Origin: Pseudaeromonas sp041441555
Lineage (GTDB): Bacteria > Pseudomonadota > Gammaproteobacteria > Enterobacterales > Aeromonadaceae
Reading direction: 5' to 3'
NCBI GenBank assembly: GCA_041441555.1
Contig: JASDSW010000095.1
Location: forward strand, 1 to 40,457
Length of the DNA: 40,457 nt
Below the pieces are notes generated by a model. The model made no database searches, had not been told where the DNA came from, and saw only the letters and a program-made list of their open reading frames with translations. This document shows, in pieces, positions 20,528-30,318 of the stretch (the first letter of the stretch is position 1; each line of letters begins with the position of its first letter). The position numbers were made by a program, and so were the translations under genes.

Positions 20528-21260
20528 TGCCAGTCCCTTCAATTGGTTTCCATCCTACAGCGATCCCGGTGTCGTAACGCATGTCGAGGTAAGCGATTCG
20601 CTCGCGCTCCTCCAGCAGCGGATAGACATCGATGAAGCGCTGTAAACGCGCTCTTGCATCACCTCGCCCGAGTATCAACTTGGGCCCCCCTTTGACCTGC
20701 AACTCCCAGGAGTGGCGTTTGGTCAGGTTGAGAGACTCAACGTGATAGCCGTTCAGGGCCAAAATTCGCTCGTAACTCACATACTCATCCCAGATCCGGT
20801 CGGCCATCTCATCCGGACCCGAGAGTTTCACCAGGGGGTGCTTCAATCGCTCCAGCGGCGCCTTGAAGATCCCTCCCTTGTCACTCAGCAGTCGATCCTC
20901 ACCCCACAGGGCCCGTGGTGACTGCTCTACCACGTAGACATACAACAGCGCCGGCCAGCGCTTGCGGATCGAAGCCTGATAGACCCAGGGCAGTGCCTCG
21001 ATCTCTTGCTGGATCTGGTTCACATCCAGCTTGAAGAAGTTGCTGACCGCCGGATCGTCCCGCAACACGGCGCGCACGTCCTCGACCGTGACATACTCCA
21101 GCTTGCCCTGGACGACCAGTCCACCGACCGGGATCCGATCCTCTTCAAAAAACCAGCGCTTCAAATCCGTGGCGATGGAACTCAACCCGAAAATCACCGC
21201 CACAAAAAACAGCACGCCAAACAAAAATTCACCGCGGGTACGCATGACTACACTACTCAT
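20487..21260 (-). CDS. ftsQ: Cell division protein FtsQ
   Basis: FtsQ is a bitopic divisome protein that bridges the early proteins and FtsBL. The 257-residue product has a short cytoplasmic N-terminus, one membrane helix (about residues 8-27, FLFGVLFFVAVIFGLSSIA), a POTRA domain starting GLVVQGKLEYVTVEDVRAVL, and a beta domain with LPWVYQASIRKRWPALLYVYVVEQ. The ATG at 21260 matches the family start; the frame is open to a TTG at 21284. Its 3' end runs 41 bp into ftsA. ddlB, usually between murC and ftsQ in enterics, is absent. A near-consensus promoter lies just upstream. Confidence 0.93.
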   Translation of the reverse strand: MSSVVMRTRGEFLFGVLFFVAVIFGLSSIATDLKRWFFEEDRIPVGGLVVQGKLEYVTVEDVRAVLRDDPAVSNFFKLDVNQIQQEIEALPWVYQASIRKRWPALLYVYVVEQSPRALWGEDRLLSDKGGIFKAPLERLKHPLVKLSGPDEMADRIWDEYVSYERILALNGYHVESLNLTKRHSWELQVKGGPKLILGRGDARARLQRFIDVYPLLEERERIAYLDMRYDTGIAVGWKPIEGTGNDQDRRQKPDSRT

Positions 21261-21347
21261 CTGGCTGCGCCTACCCCTGTCCAAACTGGCCCCTCAGCCC
21301 CTGAAAAACCGGCTTGATACGCATGGGGGCCAAAAATCAAGTGCGAC

Positions 21348-21375
21348 ATTATATCGGCCCCCCCTGTCCGGTCAA
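21348..21375 (-). promoter_or_regulatory. Near-consensus sigma-70 promoter for ftsQAZ
   Basis: On the minus strand TTGACC, a 16-bp spacer with a G-run, and a perfect TATAAT lie in the murC-ftsQ gap, 88 bp upstream of the ftsQ start. It would give ftsQ, ftsA and ftsZ a strong promoter within the cluster, as E. coli has several promoters in and before ftsQAZ. Confidence 0.75.
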
Positions 21376-21401
21376 AACTCCGCACGTAAAAACCGGGCCA
21401 G

Positions 21402-22859
21402 TTATCCGCCATTTTGTGTCATAGCGTCCACATTCAGCCGCAAATCCGCCAAGGTTCGCGCCAAAGCCCCGACATTCCCAGCCCCCTGGGTCAGCACCAG
21501 ATCGCCATCGGCCAACAATTCGGCCAACACGGCGGGCACCTCGGCCGGGGTCGCCACGAAGACTGGATCCAGCTGGCCACGCTGACGGATCGAGCGACAC
21601 AGGCTGCGGCTATCGGCGCCCGGGATCGGATCCTCACCAGCGGCGTAGACATCCAGCAGGATCAGCACGTCCACCTTGGAGAGCACCTCGGCGAAATCCT
21701 CATAGAGATCACGGGTCCGGGTATAGCGGTGGGGCTGGAAGATCATCACCAGCCGGCGCTGCGGCCAGCCGCCGCGCACGGCGTTGATGGTGACGCGCAC
21801 CTCGCTCGGATGGTGACCATAGTCATCCACCAGCATGGCCTGGCCGCGTCCGGTCGCAAATTCGCCATAGTGCTGGAAGCGACGGCCGACGCCTTCAAAG
21901 CGCGCCAGCGCGGCGATGATGGCCTCATCGTCGATGCCATCTTCCGTTGCCACGGCGATGGCGGCGGCGGCATTCAGCGCATTGTGGCGGCCCGGCAGAT
22001 TCAGGGTCACCGCCAGCAGGGAGCCATCCTGGCGTCGCACCTTGAAGCTGCTGCGGCTGTGATCCTGAACAAAATCGAGCACCTGCACATCGGCATCGTC
22101 GCTGTAGCCATAGGTGATGGTCGCGCGGCCGATCTCCGGCAACAGACCGCGGATCACCGGATCATCGATGCAGACCACCGCCAGGCCGTAGAACGGCAGG
22201 TTGTGCAGAAACTCGATGAAGGTTGACTTGAGCTTGTTGAAGTCACCGCCATAGGTATCCATGTGGTCGGCCTCGATGTTGGTAACAATCGAGACCATCG
22301 GCTGCAGGTGCAGAAAAGAAGCATCGCTCTCATCGGCTTCGGCAATCAGATAGCGGCTGGAGCCCAGATGGGCATTGGTGCCCGCACTGTTGAGCAGGCC
22401 ACCGATGACAAAGGTCGGATCCCGTTCGGCTTCGGCATAGATGCTGGAGACCAGGCTAGTGGTGGTGGTCTTGCCGTGAGTCCCGGCAATCGCAATCCCA
22501 TGCCGATAGCGCATCAGCTCGGCCAGCATCTCGGCGCGACGTACCACCGGGATCCGCTGTTCACGCGCGGCCATCACCTCGGCATTGTCACTCTTGATGG
22601 CGGTCGAGACGACCACCACGCTGGCGCCCGCCACATGGCTGGCCTCGTGACCGATGAAGATGGTGGCCCCCAGTGCACTCAGACGCTGGGTCACGGCGTT
22701 GGTGGCGATATCGGAACCGGAGATCTGATACCCCTCGTTGGCCAGCACCTCGGCAATCCCGCCCATCCCGGCGCCGCCAATTCCGATGAAGTGAATACGA
22801 CGAACCCGACGCATCTCCGGGATCATGGTACGCAGCTTTGCCAGTTCAACCTTAGTCAT
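21402..22859 (-). CDS. murC: UDP-N-acetylmuramate--L-alanine ligase MurC
   Basis: MurC adds L-Ala to UDP-MurNAc, the first amino-acid ligation of peptidoglycan synthesis. The 485-residue product (E. coli 491) has the N-terminal Rossmann motif HFIGIGGAGMGGIAEVL, the ATP-binding loop IAGTHGKTTTTS, the central EADESDASF block, and the C-terminal DDYGHHPSEV and FQPHRYTRT segments. Its ATG overlaps the murG stop by ATGA. Confidence 0.97.
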   Translation of the reverse strand: MTKVELAKLRTMIPEMRRVRRIHFIGIGGAGMGGIAEVLANEGYQISGSDIATNAVTQRLSALGATIFIGHEASHVAGASVVVVSTAIKSDNAEVMAAREQRIPVVRRAEMLAELMRYRHGIAIAGTHGKTTTTSLVSSIYAEAERDPTFVIGGLLNSAGTNAHLGSSRYLIAEADESDASFLHLQPMVSIVTNIEADHMDTYGGDFNKLKSTFIEFLHNLPFYGLAVVCIDDPVIRGLLPEIGRATITYGYSDDADVQVLDFVQDHSRSSFKVRRQDGSLLAVTLNLPGRHNALNAAAAIAVATEDGIDDEAIIAALARFEGVGRRFQHYGEFATGRGQAMLVDDYGHHPSEVRVTINAVRGGWPQRRLVMIFQPHRYTRTRDLYEDFAEVLSKVDVLILLDVYAAGEDPIPGADSRSLCRSIRQRGQLDPVFVATPAEVPAVLAELLADGDLVLTQGAGNVGALARTLADLRLNVDAMTQNGG

Positions 22860-23941
22860 GCTCTTCTCTCATCGTTGATCAGTTCTCTGCACACCGCCGC
22901 GACGCGCTCGGTGGCATTCAAGATGGCGACGCGGCGTGCCGCCTGCGCCATCCCATTCAATTGTTCTCGGTGCTGATTCAGCTCGCCGACCAATCCAGCC
23001 AACCGTTCAGCCGTCAGTTCACGCTGCGGCAGCAACAGGGCCGCCCCTTCCTGGGTCAGGCTCAGGGCATTGCGGGTCTGATGGTCGTCCACGGCGTGGG
23101 GCAGCGGGACGAAGATCGCCGGCAAGCCTGCCGCCGCCACTTCGGCCACGGTCAGCGCCCCGGCCCGACAGATGATGAGATCCGCCCAGCGATAGGCTTG
23201 CGCCATATCGGCGATGAACTCACTGACCGTCACATCGCCAACCCCGAGATCGCGATAGGCCATCGTGACCGGCTCCTCGTTGCCCTTGCCGGTCTGGTGG
23301 CGGATCGCCAGATGCTCGACCGTCGCCAGAGCCGCTGGCACCTGCTCATTGAGCACGCGCGCCCCGAGGCTGCCCCCGATGATCAGCACATGCAGCGGCC
23401 GCTCGGCGTCAATCACCTCTCGCGGCTGGGCCGCCAGGGCGACCACCTCGGCCCGCACCGGATTGCCGACCACTTCGCCGGTTGACGCGCCACCGAAGGC
23501 ACCGGGGAACCCCATCAGCACGCGCGCCGCCAAACGCGACAGCAGACGGTTGGTCATGCCTGCGGCGGCATTCTGCTCATGCAGCACCAGCGGGATGCCA
23601 CTCAGCCAGGCGGCCACGCCTCCGGGACCGGCGGCAAAGCCCCCCATCCCCATCACCAGATCCGGCTGGAAGCGCTTGATGACCTGCCGCGCCTGGAAGA
23701 TGGACTTGGCGATGCGCCAGGGCGCCATCAGCAGGCGGCACAGACCATTGCCACGCACCCCCTGAATGTCGATGAAGGAGATGGGATAGCCATGGGCCGG
23801 CACCAACTCGGCCTCCATGCGATCCGCCGTGCCGAGCCAGTGGATCTGCCACCCTTCGGCTTGCAGCTGATGGGCCACGGCCAAGCCAGGGAACACGTGT
23901 CCCCCGGTGCCACCAGCCATGATCAGCAATCGCTTACTCAT
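22856..23941 (-). CDS. murG: UDP-GlcNAc:lipid I N-acetylglucosaminyltransferase MurG
   Basis: MurG converts lipid I to lipid II on the inner face of the cytoplasmic membrane. The 361-residue GT-B glycosyltransferase has the glycine loop MAGGTGGHVFPGLAVA (residues 8-23), the second loop MGMGGFAAGP, HEQNAAAGMTNR, IIGGSLGARVLN, and the donor-binding ICRAGALTVAEVAAAGLPAIFVP. It overlaps both ftsW and murC by ATGA junctions. Confidence 0.97.
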   Translation of the reverse strand: MSKRLLIMAGGTGGHVFPGLAVAHQLQAEGWQIHWLGTADRMEAELVPAHGYPISFIDIQGVRGNGLCRLLMAPWRIAKSIFQARQVIKRFQPDLVMGMGGFAAGPGGVAAWLSGIPLVLHEQNAAAGMTNRLLSRLAARVLMGFPGAFGGASTGEVVGNPVRAEVVALAAQPREVIDAERPLHVLIIGGSLGARVLNEQVPAALATVEHLAIRHQTGKGNEEPVTMAYRDLGVGDVTVSEFIADMAQAYRWADLIICRAGALTVAEVAAAGLPAIFVPLPHAVDDHQTRNALSLTQEGAALLLPQRELTAERLAGLVGELNQHREQLNGMAQAARRVAILNATERVAAVCRELINDERRA

Positions 23942-25119
23942 ACAGTTCCCTTTTGCAGCGCCTGACGACTGTCGCGCCGCATCTCAAAATCGATCCGCAG
24001 CAGCAGAGCCACCGCGATACTCATGGCGATCAGGCTGGAGCCACCGTAACTGACCAGCGGCAGCGTCAGCCCCTTGGTCGGCAGCATGCCCGCGGCCGCC
24101 CCGACGTTGATCACCGTCTGGAAGCCAAACCAGATGCCGATGCCGCAGCCGACATACCCCTCGAACTGCTTCTGTTCACTCAGGGCCTTCCGCCCGATCT
24201 GCAGCGCCTTGATGACCAGGGCCAGTTGCAGAGCCAGCACCACCAGGACGCCCAGATAGCCCAACTCTTCCCCCAGGATGGCAAACACGAAGTCGGTGTG
24301 CGCCTCCGGCAGATATTCCAGCTTTTGCACCGAGTTGCCGAACCCCTGGCCCAGGAAACCACCACGGCCAAAGGCCATCAGCGACTGAGTCAGCTGATAG
24401 CCGCTGCCAAACGGATCGGCCCAGGGATCCATGAAGGAGGTGACCCGTCGCATCCGGTAGGGCTCGAACAGGATGAGCATCACCAGTGCCGCCACCCCCA
24501 TCAGGATCATCAGGGCAAACTGGACCACTCGGGCCCCGGCCAGAAACAGCAAGCCGAGGGTGGTCACAAACAGCACCACAACGGAACCCAGATCCGGCTG
24601 AGCCAGCAACAGCAGCGCCATGCAGAAGACCAGCGCCAGCGGCTTCACAAAGCCGGAGAACTGACCGCGCACCTCATCGATGCGCCGCACCAGATACCCG
24701 GAGAGATAGGTGATGAGCACCAGCTTGGCGGTCTCCGCCGGCTGCAGGTTGAAGGGCCCCAGCGGCAACCAGCGTTTGGCCCCGTTGACGCTGTGGCCGG
24801 CCACCAGCACCAGCAACAACATCAGGATTGAGAAGATCAGCAACTGGCCGCCCCACTGCTGCCAGTAACGGACCGGCACATAGAGGGTACCGACCGCGCA
24901 GAGCAGGCAGAGCACCAGGAAGATCAGGTGGCGTTTGACGAAGAAGAAGGCGTCGTTCTGCAGCGAAACCCCTTCGGTGATTGAGGCCGAGGCGACGATC
25001 ACCAGCCCCACGCTCATCAGACTCAGAGCCAGGGCCAGTAGTTGCCGGTCATAGATGGAGTGGCGCTCCGGCACCAGCCAGCGCCAGATGGCGTGGTTCA
25101 TCCGTGCCAGCAAGCTCAT
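23938..25119 (-). CDS. ftsW: Septal peptidoglycan glycosyltransferase FtsW
   Basis: FtsW is the SEDS-family polymerase that makes septal glycan with FtsI. The 393-residue product is a ten-helix membrane protein beginning with a basic cytoplasmic N-terminus. It contains RWLPLGPFNLQPAETAKL, AQPDLGSVVVLF (the catalytic Asp region) and LPLVSYGGSSLI near the end, which are SEDS signatures. It overlaps murD and murG by ATGA, so translation is probably coupled. Confidence 0.97.
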   Translation of the reverse strand: MSLLARMNHAIWRWLVPERHSIYDRQLLALALSLMSVGLVIVASASITEGVSLQNDAFFFVKRHLIFLVLCLLCAVGTLYVPVRYWQQWGGQLLIFSILMLLLVLVAGHSVNGAKRWLPLGPFNLQPAETAKLVLITYLSGYLVRRIDEVRGQFSGFVKPLALVFCMALLLLAQPDLGSVVVLFVTTLGLLFLAGARVVQFALMILMGVAALVMLILFEPYRMRRVTSFMDPWADPFGSGYQLTQSLMAFGRGGFLGQGFGNSVQKLEYLPEAHTDFVFAILGEELGYLGVLVVLALQLALVIKALQIGRKALSEQKQFEGYVGCGIGIWFGFQTVINVGAAAGMLPTKGLTLPLVSYGGSSLIAMSIAVALLLRIDFEMRRDSRQALQKGTV

Positions 25120-26408
25120 AACGCCTCCACCAACGAGGCGAAGCGCGCGCCCCGCTCTTCAAAATTCTTGAACATGTCGAGGCTGGCACAGGCCGGTGCC
25201 AGCAAGACCCAGTCACCGGGTTGCGCCAACTGCTGGGCCCGCGTCACGGCGCCCTCCAGATCGGCCACCCGTTCGGCCTGCGGCCCCAGGGCACACAGCA
25301 GCTCGGCATCCTGACCAAAGCAGAGCATCTTATCGATGCCATGCCCCAGCAGCGCCTGCAGCGGGGCAAAATCCTGTCCCTTACCCTGACCACCGGCGAG
25401 CAGGATCAGCTGGCCCTGCACCGACTCGGCCACTCCGGCCACCGCCGCTAAGGTGGAGCCGACATTGGTGGCCTTGGAGTCGTTGATCCAGCGCACCCCT
25501 TGATGTTCCCGCACAAACTGACAGCGGTGCGGCAGGCCGGTGAAACGGCGCAACACCGCCAGTTGTGCCGCCCGAGGCACTTCGACGGCATCGCACAGGG
25601 CCATGGCCGCCAGGGCGTTCATCTGATTGTGAGCCCCGACGATGTGCAGCTCGGCGACCGGCAATTGGGGTTCCCCCTGAACCGCCAGCCACAGGGATCC
25701 TTGGTGCTGAACCCGGCCGTAAGAGGCGTCATCCAGACCGAAGCTCTGCCAGACGCGTCCATCGACGGGCAGGGTTGCAGCATCGTCACGGTTGACCAGG
25801 ATGTGTTGGGCCCCCTGATGGATCCGCTGCTTGGCCGCCAGATAGCCCGCCATGCCGTCATAGCGATCCAGGTGATCCTCGCTCAGATTGAGGATGGTCG
25901 CCGCCGCCGCCCGTAACGAATGGGTGGTCTCCAACTGGAAGCTGGAAAGTTCGAGGACGTAGAGATCGCAAGGGCTCAGCAGCAGATCGAGCGCCGGGGT
26001 ACCGATGTTGCCACCGACGCCAACCCGAATACCCGCCTCGGCGGCCATCTCACCCACCAGGGTCGTGACGGTACTCTTGCCGTTGGAGCCGGTGATGGCC
26101 ACGATCGGTGCCTTGGCCTCGCGCACAAACAGCTCGATGTCGCCGATGATCTCAACCCCCGCCGCAGCCGCCGCCTGCAGCGCCGGCGTGGCCAGCGCGA
26201 TCCCGGGGCTGGCGATGATGAGCTCGGCCTGGCACAGCAGATCGGCATCCAGAGCGCCACAGCGCAGCTCGACGCCGCTCGCCAGCTCCTGACGTCCCGG
26301 CGGATTGGCACGGGTATCCAGCACCATGGGGGTAATACCCTGGCGCAGGAAGTAGTTCACACAAGACAGACCCGTCTTACCCAATCCGAGGATGACAACC
26401 TTGCTCAT
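25116..26408 (-). CDS. murD: UDP-N-acetylmuramoyl-L-alanine--D-glutamate ligase MurD
   Basis: MurD adds D-Glu to UDP-MurNAc-L-Ala. The 430-residue product (E. coli 438) has an N-terminal Rossmann segment VVILGLGKTGLSCVNYFL, the ATP loop AITGSNGKSTVTTLV, LELSSFQLETTHSL, LNLSEDHLDRYDGM, and the C-terminal WINDSKATNVGSTLAA and LLAPACASLDMFKNFEERG blocks. It lies 9 bp after mraY and overlaps ftsW. Confidence 0.97.
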   Translation of the reverse strand: MSKVVILGLGKTGLSCVNYFLRQGITPMVLDTRANPPGRQELASGVELRCGALDADLLCQAELIIASPGIALATPALQAAAAAGVEIIGDIELFVREAKAPIVAITGSNGKSTVTTLVGEMAAEAGIRVGVGGNIGTPALDLLLSPCDLYVLELSSFQLETTHSLRAAAATILNLSEDHLDRYDGMAGYLAAKQRIHQGAQHILVNRDDAATLPVDGRVWQSFGLDDASYGRVQHQGSLWLAVQGEPQLPVAELHIVGAHNQMNALAAMALCDAVEVPRAAQLAVLRRFTGLPHRCQFVREHQGVRWINDSKATNVGSTLAAVAGVAESVQGQLILLAGGQGKGQDFAPLQALLGHGIDKMLCFGQDAELLCALGPQAERVADLEGAVTRAQQLAQPGDWVLLAPACASLDMFKNFEERGARFASLVEAL

Positions 26409-26417
26409 CTGCGTTTC

Positions 26418-27500
26418 TTACCTCAGTTTCAGGGTCACCAGACCCAGCAGAACCAATACCAGCGTGATGATCCAGAAGCGAACGATGACGCGCGGCTCCG
26501 GCCAACCCTTGAGTTCATAGTGGTGATGGATGGGCGCCATGCGGAAGATCCGCTGACCGCGCAGCTTGTAAGATCCCACCTGCAGGATCACCGACATGGT
26601 TTCCATCACGAAGACACCGCCCATGATGACCAGCAGGAACTCCTGACGGATCAGGACGGCGATTACTCCCAGCACCCCACCCAAGGCCAGCGAGCCAACG
26701 TCGCCCATAAACACCTGGGCCGGATAGGTGTTAAACCAGAGGAAGCCCAGACCCGCACCGACGATGGCGGTGCAGACGATCACCAGCTCGGAGGCGTGGG
26801 CGATATAGGGAATGTGCAGGTATTCGGCAAAGTTGACGTTGCCGGTCGGCCAAGCCACCAGCGCCAGACCAGCCGCCACCATCACGGTCGGCATGATGGC
26901 CAGGCCGTCCAGACCATCGGTCAAGTTGACGGCGTTGGAGGAACCGACGATCACCAGATAGCAGAGCGGGATGAACAGCAGCCCCAGCTCCGGCATGAAG
27001 TTCTTGAAGAAGGGCAGCACCAGCATGGTCTGCGCCTCACTGCCGGCCGAGGCATACAGATAGACGCCCACCGCCAGGGCAGCCAGCGATTGCCAGAAGT
27101 ACTTCCAGCGGGCGATCAGCCCCTTGGTATCCTTACGAACCACCTTGCGATAATCATCGACGAAACCGATGGCGCCGTAACCGACCAACACAAACAGCAC
27201 GACCCAGACATAGGGATTGCTGAGCTTGGCCCACAGCAGCACCGAGATCAGGATGGAGGCCAGGATCATCAGCCCCCCCATGGTCGGCGTGCCGCGCTTG
27301 CTGAAGTGCGATTCAGGCCCGTCGTTGCGCACCACCTGACCGATCTGCAGCAGTTGCAACCGACGGATCAGATGGGGCCCCATCCACAACGCCGCCGCCA
27401 GAGCCGTCAGGATCGCCATGATGGCCCGGAAGGTCAGGTAGGAGACCACATGAAAGAACGAAAAATAGGGCGTCAGATGCTCCGCCAACCAGACTAACAT
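26418..27500 (-). CDS. mraY: Phospho-MurNAc-pentapeptide translocase MraY
   Basis: MraY transfers phospho-MurNAc-pentapeptide to undecaprenyl phosphate, producing lipid I. The 360-residue product is a ten-helix enzyme with the catalytic DDYRK segment, the NAVNLTDGLDGLA magnesium/nucleotide block, FMGDVGSLALGG, and the HHHYELKGW loop. Its ATG overlaps the murF stop by seven bases (ATGTTAG), with AAGGAG placed inside the murF 3' end. Confidence 0.98.
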   Translation of the reverse strand: MLVWLAEHLTPYFSFFHVVSYLTFRAIMAILTALAAALWMGPHLIRRLQLLQIGQVVRNDGPESHFSKRGTPTMGGLMILASILISVLLWAKLSNPYVWVVLFVLVGYGAIGFVDDYRKVVRKDTKGLIARWKYFWQSLAALAVGVYLYASAGSEAQTMLVLPFFKNFMPELGLLFIPLCYLVIVGSSNAVNLTDGLDGLAIMPTVMVAAGLALVAWPTGNVNFAEYLHIPYIAHASELVIVCTAIVGAGLGFLWFNTYPAQVFMGDVGSLALGGVLGVIAVLIRQEFLLVIMGGVFVMETMSVILQVGSYKLRGQRIFRMAPIHHHYELKGWPEPRVIVRFWIITLVLVLLGLVTLKLR

Positions 27501-28852
27501 GCCTGCTCCTTAAGATTTTTCACGAACGCGATCACCTCTTCCATGCGAGAACTGCGGGCGCCCTTGGCCAGCAGGGTGATCGCCGGCTGTTGTTGTAACA
27601 AGTCACCCAGCGCCGCCAACAACGCCGGTTTATCGGCAAAGTGCCGGCCATGAGCCTCTTCGGCACTCAAGGCCGCCAGCGGCCCCACGGTATAGACAGC
27701 GTCCAGCTCCGCCAGACGGGCGTGTTGGCCCACCCGGCGATGCTGCGCCTCGGCCTCCAGGCCCAACTCGCCCATGTCGCCGAATACCAGCACCCGATAA
27801 CCCGACATGGCCGCCAGGGTATCGATGGCAGCCAGCACCGACTCGACGCTGGCGTTGTAGGTATCATCGATCAGGGTCACCCCCGGCAGTTGCTGGATGC
27901 ACAGACGGCCCTTGACCGGCTGCATCATCTCCAGACCGCGCTTGATCTGCGGCAGCGTCATGCCCAGCGGCAGCGTGGCCGCCGTGGCCGCCAGCGCATT
28001 GCTGATGTTGTGACGGCCGGGGATCGGCAGATGCACATCCATCTCCCCTAGCGGAGTCACCAGGGTGAAGCGGTGGCAACCCAGAGCATCGCGTTCGATA
28101 TCGCGAGCCAACACGTCGGCGCGGCGATTCTCCAGGCCGAAGCTGATGAGATTGGGTTCCAGATCGGCGCGCCAGTGGCTGTAGAATTCGCTATCGGCGT
28201 TGACCACGGCGACCCCCTGCTCCACCAGCCCGGTGAAGATCTCCGATTTGGCCAGGGCGACCCCTTGCAACGAGCCAAACCCTTCTAGGTGAGCGGCCGC
28301 CACGTTGTTGATCAACGCCACATCCGGTCTGGCCAGCGAGGTGGTCCAGGCGATCTCGCCCGGATGGTTGGCACCCAGCTCCAGCACGGCAAACTGATGT
28401 TCCGGGGTCAGGCGCAGCAGGGTCAGGGGCACCCCGATCTCATTGTTCAGATTCCCCTGAGTCGCCAACACGCTACCGCGCTGACTGAGGATGGCGGCGC
28501 ACATCTCCTTGACCGTGGTCTTGCCACAACTGCCGGTGATGGCAATCACCTTGGGCGCAACCCGGTTCCGCACCATGGCCCCCAACTGCCCCAGTCCATA
28601 ACGGGTATCCGGCACCACCACCTGCGGCACGGCAACCGGCAATGGCTCGCTCACCAGCAGGGCGGCGGCGCCATCGGCCACCGCCTGGGCGCAGAAGCTG
28701 TGGCCGTCGAAACGTTCCCCTTTGAGTGCCACAAACAGGCAATCCGCCGGGATCTGGCGGCTATCCGAGCTGACCGCCGCAATGGTTCTCTCTTCGCCGA
28801 GCAGTTGGCCGCCCAGCACCTTGGCAATATCCTGTAACGACAGCGGAATCAT
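27494..28852 (-). CDS. murF: UDP-MurNAc-tripeptide--D-Ala-D-Ala ligase MurF
   Basis: MurF adds the D-Ala-D-Ala dipeptide to complete UDP-MurNAc-pentapeptide. The 452-residue product (E. coli 452) has VSSDSRQIPADCLFVALKGERFDGH, the ATP loop AITGSCGKTTVKEM, LELGANHPGEIAWT, and the late DDTYNASVESVLAAID and VFGDMGELG blocks. It overlaps murE by ATGA. The dipeptide must come from a Ddl ligase encoded elsewhere, as ddlB is missing from this cluster. Confidence 0.97.
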   Translation of the reverse strand: MIPLSLQDIAKVLGGQLLGEERTIAAVSSDSRQIPADCLFVALKGERFDGHSFCAQAVADGAAALLVSEPLPVAVPQVVVPDTRYGLGQLGAMVRNRVAPKVIAITGSCGKTTVKEMCAAILSQRGSVLATQGNLNNEIGVPLTLLRLTPEHQFAVLELGANHPGEIAWTTSLARPDVALINNVAAAHLEGFGSLQGVALAKSEIFTGLVEQGVAVVNADSEFYSHWRADLEPNLISFGLENRRADVLARDIERDALGCHRFTLVTPLGEMDVHLPIPGRHNISNALAATAATLPLGMTLPQIKRGLEMMQPVKGRLCIQQLPGVTLIDDTYNASVESVLAAIDTLAAMSGYRVLVFGDMGELGLEAEAQHRRVGQHARLAELDAVYTVGPLAALSAEEAHGRHFADKPALLAALGDLLQQQPAITLLAKGARSSRMEEVIAFVKNLKEQAC

Positions 28853-30318
28853 GCCGGCTCCTTCACTAACTGGGCGACCGTCTCGCGGTCGCTATACATC
28901 AATTTTTGTTTACCGATGATCTGGTAATCCTCATGCCCCTTGCCGGCCACCAGCACCAAATCGCCAGCCCCCGCCTGCTGCAACGCCAGACGGATTGCAG
29001 CCTCGCGCTGATGTTCCACCGTCACCACGTTCGGCGCCTGCAGACCCGCCTGCATGTCGCGGATGATCTGCGCCGGGTCTTCGGTGCGCGGATTGTCGTC
29101 GGTCAGAATGGTCCGATCCGCCAGGCGCTCAGCGATGGCCGCCATCATCGGGCGCTTGCCGCGATCGCGATCGCCCCCGCAACCGACCACGCAGAACAGC
29201 CGCCCCCGGCAGTGCAGGCGCGCGGCCTCCAGCGCCTTCTCCAGGCCATCCGGGGTATGGGCATAGTCGACCACCACCAGCGGCCGATCACCACCGCCGA
29301 AACACTCCATACGACCGGTGACCGGTTGCAGTTGCGGGGCGACCGCCAGCAGCGCCTTCAGGTCATATCCCAACACCAGCAGGCAGGCCAGTGCCGCCAG
29401 GGTGTTGGCGACGTTGAAACGGCCCAGCAGCGGAACGCGCAGCTCACCCGGCCCCCAGGACGAATCGATCTCGGCCGAGAAACCCCGATCATGGAAGGTG
29501 AGCCCAGTCACCTCGACAAAACGGCCACCACGGGGTGCCACGCCGGAATCCAGCGAGTAGGTCACGGCATCGGGCATCTCGCGCAGCCAGACCTGAGCCA
29601 CGGCATCGTCGCCGTTCAACACGCAGTCCCGGGCCGGCAGGCGGCTGAACAGGGTGCGCTTGGCGGCCGCATAGGCTTCCATGGTGCCGTGGTAATCCAG
29701 ATGATCCCGGCTGAGATTGGTAAACGCCGCCACCGCGAAGGGCAACGCCGCCACCCGCCCCTGCACCAGGCCGTGGGAGGAGACCTCCATGGCCACCAGA
29801 TCGGCGCCCTGAGCCAGTTGCCGGGCCAGCTCCTGCTGGATGGCGAGTGCACTGGCGGTGGTATTTTCGCAGGGGGTCAGTTGACCAAATAGGCCATTGC
29901 CGATGGTGCCCATGACGCCGGCGGTCCCCCCCAGCAAGGAGCGCCAATTGGCGATCAGCTGGGTGGTGGTGCTCTTGCCATTGGTGCCGGTCACCCCCAC
30001 CAACTGCAGTTGCTTGCCGGGTTCCCCATAGAAGGCACCGGCCAGCGCCGACAGGTGGGCCCCCAGATGCGGAACCGGAATGCAGGGGATGGTAGACACC
30101 GGCAGACTGGCGGCCTCATCCGGCTGATACAGCACGGCAGCGGCACCTTGGGCAACCGCTGCCGGAATGAAGTCTCGACCATCGACCGCGTGCCCCTTGA
30201 GGGCGATAAACAGGTCGCCGGGCTTCACCGCCCGGCTGTCGAGTTGCATCTCGCGCACCGGGATCGGCTCGGCCAGAATCCCTAGAGGTGCAAGCAAGGC
30301 ATCAAGTGTGAGGGACAA
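28849..30318 (-). CDS. murE: UDP-MurNAc-L-Ala-D-Glu--meso-diaminopimelate ligase MurE
   Basis: MurE adds meso-diaminopimelate as the third residue of the stem peptide. The 489-residue product (E. coli 495) has DSRAVKPGDLFIALKG, the ATP loop GVTGTNGKSTTTQL, MEVSSHGLVQGRV, and the substrate-specificity motif DNPR (TDDNPRTEDP), which marks meso-DAP rather than lysine. The start is taken as the TTG at 30318 because AGGAGG sits six bases before it. The frame is open to 30393, but the extra 25 residues lie entirely in ftsI sequence. With this start it overlaps ftsI by 17 bp. Confidence 0.95.
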   Translation of the reverse strand: MSLTLDALLAPLGILAEPIPVREMQLDSRAVKPGDLFIALKGHAVDGRDFIPAAVAQGAAAVLYQPDEAASLPVSTIPCIPVPHLGAHLSALAGAFYGEPGKQLQLVGVTGTNGKSTTTQLIANWRSLLGGTAGVMGTIGNGLFGQLTPCENTTASALAIQQELARQLAQGADLVAMEVSSHGLVQGRVAALPFAVAAFTNLSRDHLDYHGTMEAYAAAKRTLFSRLPARDCVLNGDDAVAQVWLREMPDAVTYSLDSGVAPRGGRFVEVTGLTFHDRGFSAEIDSSWGPGELRVPLLGRFNVANTLAALACLLVLGYDLKALLAVAPQLQPVTGRMECFGGGDRPLVVVDYAHTPDGLEKALEAARLHCRGRLFCVVGCGGDRDRGKRPMMAAIAERLADRTILTDDNPRTEDPAQIIRDMQAGLQAPNVVTVEHQREAAIRLALQQAGAGDLVLVAGKGHEDYQIIGKQKLMYSDRETVAQLVKEPA

